Assembly: GCF_000314895.2 (NCBI RefSeq)
Contig: NZ_CM001773.1
Span: forward strand, 3,638,028-3,702,027
Direction: 5' to 3'
DNA from: Providencia sneebia DSM 19967
GTDB lineage: Bacteria; Pseudomonadota; Gammaproteobacteria; Enterobacterales; Enterobacteriaceae
DNA length: 64,000 nucleotides
Both the position numbers and the translations under genes were made by a program. Below are positions 57,519-64,000 of the stretch, piece by piece (positions within the stretch are counted from its first letter, which is position 1; each line of letters starts with the position of its first letter). The notes under the pieces were generated by a model. That model was not told where the DNA came from. It worked only from the letters and a program-made list of their open reading frames with translations, and did no database searches.

Positions 57519-59114
57519 TTACTGATTTATTTTAGATATAGAGGAAAAATATCGTGTGCCATCATATAAAGCCTCACACCATGACACGTAATCATGTCCA
57601 CTCGGTAATTCATTTGTTTGAACGGAATAACCTTTATGTTGCAGCACATCCATCAACCGATAATGATTTTGGATAATCCCGCCCGAGCTACCATTGCGCT
57701 CAAATAAGCCCGCTTCAAGATAAAAACGTAAAGGCTTTTTCGCTAATAATTCAGCTTCACGAGTTAGCCATTCCGGATCTTTACCTTTTGGCGACCACCA
57801 GTAAGATCCTGACATACTGATCACATTCCCAAATAACTCCGGATGCGCTAACGCATTCCATGTTGCCCCAAGCCCACCAAAACTAGAACCCGCAATAGTA
57901 GTCGATTTAGCCGGGGCTTGAATACCTTTAGCCGCTAATATTGGCATCAACTCTTGTGCAAGCATTTGAGGAAATTCAGTATTAGGAGGTAATTCATTAC
58001 CTCTGCGTTCAGAACTAATGCTATCGAGAAATACCACATTCATTGGTGGTATTAGCCCTTCTGATATCCATTTATCAAAAAAATCAGCCATTTTATAGGT
58101 ATGCAAATACGTTTGCCCATCTAAAAGCACTAAGACCGCAGGTTCTGTCATAATCACTGCAGGATGATAAATAGTAATTTGCCGTTCATTTCCCAATATT
58201 TGACTGTGAAAAGGAAAAGACTCTAACTGGCCTTTTCTATGATAATTGGCTATCTCAGCAAAATGGCATTGACGTTTTTCTGGCGCTAAAGACAACAAAG
58301 AAAAACGATTATAGGGGTCAACAAAAAAGGAGGGTACAGCATGCTGATTCAAGGGATCTGCTTGTGCAGTAGCAAGGATTGCTCGACGTTGAGCAAAACC
58401 CCCTTCGGGAACTTTTGGGATATCAGGCGCTATTTTATATTGTGATAGGGCATCATCTGGAACAATAAAAGTTCTGTACCAAATATCGCTATTCGGTATA
58501 TGGGCTAAAGGCTCATGATTACCTGAAGGCGCACCTAAGATGTAGGCATTTGATTTCGCTCCACGCCATAAAAAAGTGATTTTTTTCTGCCCTTTTTTAA
58601 AATCTTCAACTAACGGCGTTCCTTGTTTTTTTACCTCTAACCAAAACTCATCCGAAGTTTCTTCCGCTTGGTATTTATCAAGCAACGCCTGTAATTTAGG
58701 GCTATCAATTTTATGTTCAGCTTCAATTTCTAATGGTTGATAATCTATTATATTAAATTTAATCTGCCATGGCTGATCAGGTTGACCTTTCAAATCAAGG
58801 TAATATTGATTATGAGCAGAAACAGTATAAAGCGCAGTGTGTGGCTCTTTCACTGGTGCACTTTGTAATAATGTGCGTAATGCTTTGCCATCCTTATCAG
58901 CTAATATCACATCAGAAATACCCTCATTATCCTGACGAATATAAGAGTCATTTGATATTTGAATGAGTAAACAACTATTCCCTTCGCTATTATGAATACC
59001 ATTAATATTAGGGGATAATTCATCTAAATGAATACAGTTAGATGCTGTTGCTACTGCCGCCGAAGAAAAGAAAATACAGCCAATTAGCGGTAAAGATTTC
59101 ACATCAATTCCCAT
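57519..59114 (-). CDS. Secreted Fes/IroE-like alpha/beta-hydrolase esterase
   Basis: The 531-residue protein starts with a hydrophobic export signal (about 7-24, ending ATAS). An N-terminal Fes-type domain follows (KITFLWRGAKSNAYILG, DIWYRTFIVPDD, and DPYNRFSLLSL). The C-terminal hydrolase domain (from about 270) has the nucleophile GSSFGG (serine near 409), LDGQTYL, and the catalytic histidine in LPSGHDYVSW. This is the enterochelin-esterase family that cleaves ferric trilactone siderophores, but export to the periplasm is unlike cytoplasmic Fes. No Fur box was seen upstream. The substrate may be a siderophore or another ester. Confidence 0.82.
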   Translation of the reverse strand: MGIDVKSLPLIGCIFFSSAAVATASNCIHLDELSPNINGIHNSEGNSCLLIQISNDSYIRQDNEGISDVILADKDGKALRTLLQSAPVKEPHTALYTVSAHNQYYLDLKGQPDQPWQIKFNIIDYQPLEIEAEHKIDSPKLQALLDKYQAEETSDEFWLEVKKQGTPLVEDFKKGQKKITFLWRGAKSNAYILGAPSGNHEPLAHIPNSDIWYRTFIVPDDALSQYKIAPDIPKVPEGGFAQRRAILATAQADPLNQHAVPSFFVDPYNRFSLLSLAPEKRQCHFAEIANYHRKGQLESFPFHSQILGNERQITIYHPAVIMTEPAVLVLLDGQTYLHTYKMADFFDKWISEGLIPPMNVVFLDSISSERRGNELPPNTEFPQMLAQELMPILAAKGIQAPAKSTTIAGSSFGGLGATWNALAHPELFGNVISMSGSYWWSPKGKDPEWLTREAELLAKKPLRFYLEAGLFERNGSSGGIIQNHYRLMDVLQHKGYSVQTNELPSGHDYVSWCEALYDGTRYFSSISKINQ

Positions 59115-59205
59115 TGATAGATAAATAATAATAAGATTACTACCAAATTAATAATTAAAACTCAACAGAATCAATAATATTTAACTTATCTTTATATCTA
59201 TATTT

Positions 59206-59820
59206 TTATCTAATCAAATAAATACTAATATGTTTATGCATAAATTGATGGATCAGCTGTAATGCGCTCAGTAAACGGTGTCTTTGCTCAACCGTTAATC
59301 GCAAATAACGACGAGTGGCGGGAATTCTGCTAACCATTTCTGATGCAGTAAAAGGCTCAATATCACATCGCCAAATTCCATTTTCAATTTTCATATGACA
59401 ATAATTAAAATCTAGCTCCTCAAAAGTCTGTTTTATAATAGGATAATTATCCAGTATTTTAATTAATGATTTTCCATCAAGCTCTTTCGATACAAAATGC
59501 ACCTGTTTTTTACGAAAATTTCCCCGTGTTTTTACTTTAATGTGTGCATAAAGATGATGTGAACAATGTCCTTGAATTGAAAAACAGCTTGAAGAAATAA
59601 AAGCAAGAAAAAGTGTTTTAACTTGCTCTGTAACTTGGACAGTTAAATCAGTTTGTAGGTGAACGAGGAGCTCACCAGGAGCCCCCCATTCACACACGTA
59701 AGGGGAAAGATCACGCTCTAATTTATTTAATGTCAGACCTAATTGATAACCTGTGGGCAAACGTTTTTTAGTCAAACGCTGCCAAAGGGTATTTTTAGGC
59801 GAGATTACGTAATGGCTCAA
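59206..59820 (-). CDS. Protein of unknown function coupled to the amino-acid permease
   Basis: The 205-residue product has no signal peptide or membrane helices and contains TLNKLERDLSPYVCEWGAPG, CSHHLYAHIKVKTRGNFRKK and a C-terminal RRYLRLTVEQRHRLLSALQL. It may belong to DUF3156, but this is not certain. A TTG at 59820 follows TGGAGG by 6 bases, a near-ideal ribosome site, while the in-frame ATG at 59835 has a poor one. Either start overlaps the end of the permease gene, so the two are translationally coupled. No function can be assigned. Confidence 0.7.
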   Translation of the reverse strand: MSHYVISPKNTLWQRLTKKRLPTGYQLGLTLNKLERDLSPYVCEWGAPGELLVHLQTDLTVQVTEQVKTLFLAFISSSCFSIQGHCSHHLYAHIKVKTRGNFRKKQVHFVSKELDGKSLIKILDNYPIIKQTFEELDFNYCHMKIENGIWRCDIEPFTASEMVSRIPATRRYLRLTVEQRHRLLSALQLIHQFMHKHISIYLIR

Positions 59821-61288
59821 TTTCGACCTCCACATATTCTTCTTTATCAAATGTGCTTGATAATACCTGCTCAACGGGAACGGGCTTAAATGGATTCACT
59901 TTTTGTACAAATACAGTCCAAACTAAAGCGTAACTAGCCGTTAAACCAAGCATAATGGCAAATGGAACATAAACATCAGATTTGTTCATGCCAGCAGGCG
60001 TAATATAAACAATAGCTAAAATAATCCCCACACTCGAAATAATTTGTGGAATTGGGAAAAATGGAGAACGATAAGCGCGATGTAAATCAGGACGGCGAAT
60101 ACGTAACAAAATAACTGATATCGTGACTAAAAGGTAAGCGGTTCCCCATGAACATACCGCAGCCAAAACAAGTGGAATGATCCGATCCAAATCACCTTGG
60201 ATCGCAAAGGTGTGTAAACAAGGGATCATCACGGCAACTAAAATACCAAATATTGGCGTTTTAAAACGTGGATGTAAGTAAGCAAAAATACGCGGCAATG
60301 CCCCATCTAATGCCATGCCATATAAAATTCTTGGTACTGCTGCCATCAATGTATTAATCGTGGCACCACCAGCAAACAGTAGAGCAAAACCAATCCAGTA
60401 TTTACCAAAATCACCAAAAATTTGTCCAGCAAAAGCGGGAATTGCCATTGGCGTTTCCAATAAGCTTACATTATGTGTCGGGTCAACAATCACATTTTCA
60501 ACTTGGTGAGTCATCGCAGCGCCAAATAAGAACATGCAGAATGCCACGCCACATAAGCCTGTTGCCATTGCTCTAGGAATAACTTTTGCCGAATTTTTTA
60601 TTTCAGGCGCCATCGGAGTCACTAGTTCACAACCCACAAACATAAACATTGCCATTCCAACAAAGCTTAAGACAACTGTAGGATCAGAGATATTTAATTC
60701 AAGACCAAACCAACCTTCCGCAGGTGCATGAAAAGGCATCATTAAGCCTGCTATGCTGAAAATAACTAATGTTGTCCAAATGGTAAAAGTCAGAACAACT
60801 TCAACTTTACTGAAAGCTTCAATACCAAATGCATTTAACACTCCAAAAAGGATCACCAATCCAACACCCACCATCCAAGATGTGTTACTTGTTTCCATAA
60901 CAGTATTGAGGCTTTCAAAATTCACGAGCGCCATAATACCTGAAAGTATAGTTTCAGCTGTTCCAGCAAATACGTGAACAATCAGATAAGCGGATAATGC
61001 GCCTGTGATAGCCCAAAAGCGCCCCATGCCACAAGAAATATAATCATAAACCGACCCTGAAGTCGGCAAAATAGCAGCTGCCTCAGAAAATGTTGTTAAC
61101 TGAGCTTGCATCATAATAAAACTGAGCAACACCGCGAGTGCGAATGTATCACCACCTATGCCAAAACCGCTCGTGACTGTCAATATGACGGGACTTGCCA
61201 TAATCACACCCACTGAACTTGCTAAAGTGGTAGGAAAGCCCACTTTACCTTTCTCAATATGTGACGTTAATTTTGAGGACATATTCAT
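59795..61288 (-). CDS. APC-family amino-acid permease
   Basis: The 497-residue inner-membrane protein has about 12 hydrophobic helices and the APC-family start (VGFPTTLASSVGVIMASPVI, then an SGFGIGGDTFALAVL loop). Further family segments are AILPTSGSVYDYISCGMG and FVGCELVTPMAPEIKNSAK. ATG 61288 follows AGAGGGAAG. It is the first gene of a two-gene unit with the unknown 59206-59820 gene. A LuxR-type regulator gene lies divergently about 400 bp away. Its amino acid or amine is not identifiable. Confidence 0.9.
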   Translation of the reverse strand: MNMSSKLTSHIEKGKVGFPTTLASSVGVIMASPVILTVTSGFGIGGDTFALAVLLSFIMMQAQLTTFSEAAAILPTSGSVYDYISCGMGRFWAITGALSAYLIVHVFAGTAETILSGIMALVNFESLNTVMETSNTSWMVGVGLVILFGVLNAFGIEAFSKVEVVLTFTIWTTLVIFSIAGLMMPFHAPAEGWFGLELNISDPTVVLSFVGMAMFMFVGCELVTPMAPEIKNSAKVIPRAMATGLCGVAFCMFLFGAAMTHQVENVIVDPTHNVSLLETPMAIPAFAGQIFGDFGKYWIGFALLFAGGATINTLMAAVPRILYGMALDGALPRIFAYLHPRFKTPIFGILVAVMIPCLHTFAIQGDLDRIIPLVLAAVCSWGTAYLLVTISVILLRIRRPDLHRAYRSPFFPIPQIISSVGIILAIVYITPAGMNKSDVYVPFAIMLGLTASYALVWTVFVQKVNPFKPVPVEQVLSSTFDKEEYVEVEIEPLRNLA

Positions 61289-61698
61289 TTTGCTTCCCTC
61301 TCTTTTATATAAAACGCAGCCTTGATTGTGAATTTTTTGTGAATAAATATATTGACTGTTCCGCCACTATAAAAATAAGCACAAACATGTCGCTATCGTC
61401 CTAAAGAACGATAACCAAAGAGAGATACGACTGAATTAACGAACTCAAAAAGTACTTACAATTGATAGTTAAAAATAAATAATTCATTGAATATCAATAA
61501 GTAAAAAACACCCAATTCATTAACACATTAATAAATCAATAACGAAAGGTACTAAAAGGCTACCCAGGGTATTTTGCTTAAGGTTGGTTAAGTTTAAATA
61601 TTGCAATCAAGCTCACGTTATTAACATGTTTATTTTATGTTAATTGAATTTAATTGCATGATAATCACTATGCGCAAAATAGAAGGATAAAATAGAGT
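61289..61698. other. Divergent control region between the permease and the LuxR-type gene
   Basis: These 410 bp separate two divergent genes and must hold both promoters and, by its position, likely sites for the LuxR-type regulator. It is A+T rich. No clear CRP, FNR or Fur site or open frame was recognised. Confidence 0.5.
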
Positions 61699-62367
61699 AT
61701 GACAAAACCAATATTGCATCAGCAGCAGAAAACATTAATTAATTGCTGCCTAGATACTATTGCTCATATTATTCCTATTTCAGCCTCCGTTTATTATCTC
61801 GTCGATGACCTCTGGCAGCCCGATAATTATGTTTTGTATGGTATTAGTTCAAATATGCATCAAGAATATTTAACGCATTATAGAGAACTAGATCCTCTGC
61901 GCCCTGATAAATTTCGTGGTGATGACCTTCGTCTAATCAAAATGGCGCCAGAGATGAAACACAAAAACCAAGCGTTTTATGCTGATTTTATGCAGCCAAA
62001 TAACATCACTGATATGGCTGAAATTTTTATTCGGCGTAAGAATAAAATTATTGCCGGTATTTCTGTATTAAGAGACACACCATTTCAACCACAAGAAATC
62101 ATGCGATTGAATGCAATTTTACCTATCGCCGAGCTTATTACTTTTGATATTTTGCCTGATTCACTTGTGTGCTATACACCAAAAGAACAAGAGATCATTC
62201 ATTTAGTTCGAGAAGGCGCGAGTAATAAACGTATTGCATTACTATTGGGCGTATCACTTTCTACTGTAAAAACGCATCTACGTAATATTTTCACAAAAGC
62301 CAATGTGAGTAACAGAACAGAACTTGTTTCATCCGGATTTATTATTCATCAAGAAAAAATATTGTAA
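61699..62367 (+). CDS. LuxR-family transcriptional regulator
   Basis: The 222-residue protein has a C-terminal LuxR/FixJ helix-turn-helix (about 160-215: TPKEQEIIHLVREGASNKRI, then ALLLGVSLSTVKTHLRNIF). The N-terminal 150 residues do not look like a receiver, autoinducer or PAS domain that can be named with confidence. The segment YRELDPLRPDKF resembles the sensory region of some solo LuxR proteins. It diverges from the amino-acid permease, which it probably controls. An AGAAGGATAA ribosome site precedes the ATG. Confidence 0.88.
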   Translation: MTKPILHQQQKTLINCCLDTIAHIIPISASVYYLVDDLWQPDNYVLYGISSNMHQEYLTHYRELDPLRPDKFRGDDLRLIKMAPEMKHKNQAFYADFMQPNNITDMAEIFIRRKNKIIAGISVLRDTPFQPQEIMRLNAILPIAELITFDILPDSLVCYTPKEQEIIHLVREGASNKRIALLLGVSLSTVKTHLRNIFTKANVSNRTELVSSGFIIHQEKIL

Positions 62368-62421
62368 TATTTGATAAGTTTCAGTATCCCTATTTAACAG
62401 CCAGCTATTACAGAACGCATA

Positions 62422-63165
62422 TTAACGTCCACCACCAACTTCAATAATTGAGCCTGTCATATAAGAAGATGCATCACTCAAAAGCCATGTAACTACTTCG
62501 GCAATTTCTTCCGGTTTCCCCCCTCTTTTCATTGGAATATTGCTTGCAATTCTATCAACTCTTTCTGGTTCTCCCGCATCAGAATGAATATCGGTATAAA
62601 TAACGCCAGGACGGACAGAATTAACTCTAATTCCCAGCTCAGCAAGCTCTGTAGAAAGACCTTTAGTGATGGTATCTACAGCACCTTTCGATGCAGCATA
62701 ATCAACATTTTCACCAGGCATACCAAAACGAGCAGAAATAGATGAAATATTCACGATGACAGCATCTTGAGTGGCCGCCAAATTTTGTCTATTTTTGATA
62801 AATTCACGACAACAAATTAATAATCCAGTGACATTTGTCGCCATAACCGCATTAATTCGTTCAGCTGTTAGTTGTTCAGCTGTGCATTTGTGAAAAAGGA
62901 TCCCAGCGTTATTGACGAGATAATGTAATTCACCATATTTTTCACGAATAGTAGCAAACATCTTTACAACTTCATTCTCATGAGCAATATCACATTGAAT
63001 TGCAATAGCATTACCACCAGATTCAATGATGTTAGTCACTACTTCATTCGCAGCTTGTTGATTACACTTATAGTTAACAAAAACTTGCATACCAAGACCT
63101 GCAAGCTGTAGAGCAGTTGCTCTACCAATTCCGCGGCTGCCGCCAGTAACTAATACTCTTTTCAT
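62422..63165 (-). CDS. ygfF: Short-chain dehydrogenase YgfF-like
   Basis: The 247-residue NAD(P)-dependent oxidoreductase has the Rossmann motif TGGSRGIG (7-14), NNAG, and the catalytic Ser/Tyr/Lys set (SSISARFG, YAASK). C-terminal GGKPEEIAEVVTWLLS and GSIIEVGGG follow. E. coli YgfF aligns along the whole length (GGSRGIGRATAL, NNAGILF, AERIN and GEPERVDR segments). The substrate is unknown. It ends 54 bp from the LuxR-type gene, with which it converges. Confidence 0.88.
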   Translation of the reverse strand: MKRVLVTGGSRGIGRATALQLAGLGMQVFVNYKCNQQAANEVVTNIIESGGNAIAIQCDIAHENEVVKMFATIREKYGELHYLVNNAGILFHKCTAEQLTAERINAVMATNVTGLLICCREFIKNRQNLAATQDAVIVNISSISARFGMPGENVDYAASKGAVDTITKGLSTELAELGIRVNSVRPGVIYTDIHSDAGEPERVDRIASNIPMKRGGKPEEIAEVVTWLLSDASSYMTGSIIEVGGGR

Positions 63166-63393
63166 TACATATCCCTTTTACTATTCAAATTTAGAAGGGA
63201 CTTACAATATGTCATTTAATATCCTCCTTCAATGACCTAAAATGGCTATTTATATATTGCAACTCATTGAGCTATATCACAAAAAATATAAAACAAAGTA
63301 ACGATATACATTAAAGAACATGATTTAATTTCTGATCAATATTTGAACATAAATAGGTTTGGTAAACATGGGAGATAATGAGGAGTTATTCAA

Positions 63394-63417
63394 AGAAAAA
63401 ACCCAGCCGAAGCTGGG
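63394..63417 (-). terminator. Terminator after the aldehyde dehydrogenase gene
   Basis: CCCAGC-CGAA-GCTGGG (63402-63417) is followed on the minus strand by TTTTTT. It lies 35 bp after the dehydrogenase stop codon and is a strong rho-independent terminator. Confidence 0.9.
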
Positions 63418-63451
63418 AAAACCACTATAAATTATTAGTTCGTTGATATGA

Positions 63452-64000
63452 TTAGTAACGGATCATCACCGACTTTAATTCGGTATAATATTCAATAAAA
63501 GCACTACCAAATTCACGACCAATTCCTGACGATTTTATGCCACCAAAAGGTACTGCGGGGTCGAGAAAAGTATGCATATTGACCCAAACTGTTCCTGCTT
63601 CAATGCGCGAAATCATCCGCATTGCTTTGCTCAAATCATTTGTCCAAAGGCTAGCAGCCAGACCGAATGGCGTGCTATTCATCTGTTTGATGAGTTCCTC
63701 TTCATCGTCATAGCTTAAAAAGGTACCAATGGGTCCGAATGTCTCTTCTTTCATAAGCGTATCATCAGGGCTATTTGCTCTAATAATCGTTGGTTCGACA
63801 AAATACCCCGTTCCATCAATAGGGCAACCGCCATAAATAATTTGGTTGCCATCTTGTTTAGCTTGTTCAAATAAATTTAGTATTTTTTCGTAATGTGCTT
63901 TATTCGCCAAAGGCCCCATTTCAGTTGTTTCATCTAATGGTGAACCAATTTTAAAAGTGGATAAACGCTGTTTTAATTGTGATAAAACATCATCTATCAA
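63452..64000 (-). CDS. Aldehyde dehydrogenase, C-terminal part (start outside the window)
   Basis: Only the last 182 or so residues are inside the window; the frame stays open to base 64000 and no real start codon is visible. The segment contains the family motif EETFGPIGTF, the RIEAGTVWVNMHTFLDPAVP region and the oligomerisation end IKSSGIGREFG. This is typical of the substrate-broad NAD(P)+ aldehyde dehydrogenases (PuuC, FeaB or betaine-aldehyde types). The catalytic cysteine and the cofactor domain lie outside. With the permease and regulator next door it may handle an amine- or amino-acid-derived aldehyde; this is inference. Confidence 0.88.
   Translation of the reverse strand: MIDDVLSQLKQRLSTFKIGSPLDETTEMGPLANKAHYEKILNLFEQAKQDGNQIIYGGCPIDGTGYFVEPTIIRANSPDDTLMKEETFGPIGTFLSYDDEEELIKQMNSTPFGLAASLWTNDLSKAMRMISRIEAGTVWVNMHTFLDPAVPFGGIKSSGIGREFGSAFIEYYTELKSVMIRY

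Noticed and set aside
62422..64000. SDR and aldehyde dehydrogenase genes as one operon with the permease
   Set aside because: The permease lies beyond the LuxR-type gene on the other side, and a strong terminator (63394-63417) follows the dehydrogenase gene, so a single transcript is not supported.

Overview
The window is a chromosomal segment of an AT-rich member of the Enterobacterales, most likely a Morganellaceae species close to Providencia or Proteus. Two things point there. The gene order follows the E. coli 99-to-0 minute region (mog, talB, yaaA, thr operon, arcA, creA, rob, gpmB, yjjX, trpR, slt, ettA, nadR, radA, serB, smp, deo operon, yjjV, yjjU, osmY-like, prfC, rimI, holD, rsmC). 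A CcmA-type bactofilin, a protein described in Proteus mirabilis, sits between slt and ettA. The genus call is an inference.

Layout. 1-5600: the 5' part of mog, an orphan gene with internal 38-residue repeats, talB, yaaA and an aldo/keto reductase (gpr/yghZ). 5611-10451: thrLABC with a leader peptide and an attenuator. 10480-11956: arcA behind a long leader that holds a perfect FNR box. 12110-25126: housekeeping genes creA, rob, gpmB, yjjX, trpR (with a TrpR operator), slt, ccmA, ettA, nadR, radA and serB. 25299-26042: smp. 26112-36009: an iron-responsive island consisting of a TonB-like gene with a frameshift, a FecI-type ECF sigma factor, a FecR-type sigma regulator, a TonB-dependent receptor with an N-terminal signalling domain, a YddA-like exporter-type ABC protein and a PqqL-like M16 metalloprotease lipoprotein. 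Fur-box-like sites, and an FNR-box match, lie in its control regions. 36106-43043: a GNAT gene and the nucleoside-catabolism cluster deoCABD with a CNT-family nucleoside transporter and CRP sites. 43165-47633: yjjV, yjjU, a BON lipoprotein and prfC.

47894-50529 is an accessory insertion where E. coli has yjjG. It holds a decayed S24-type phage repressor, an AbiEii/AbiEi toxin-antitoxin pair and a truncated XRE regulator. 50800-53258: rimI-holD, rsmC and a small membrane protein under a perfect Fur box. 53366-57268: a GNAT gene, yjbB (frameshifted) and phoA with a PHO box. 57519-64000: a periplasmic Fes-like esterase, a gene of unknown function coupled to an APC amino-acid permease, a LuxR-type regulator, a YgfF-like dehydrogenase and the C-terminal part of an aldehyde dehydrogenase.

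The most interesting system is the 26-36 kb island. Its parts match the architecture of a protease-associated import system (FusABCD / YddAB-PqqL type), in which a receptor takes up a whole iron-containing protein and a periplasmic M16 protease digests it. Here the set also carries its own sigma/anti-sigma surface-signalling circuit. Two genes in the window (the tonB-like gene and yjbB) are broken at runs of seven A; these could be true mutations, slippage sites or sequencing errors. No tRNA, rRNA, CRISPR array or insertion sequence was seen.
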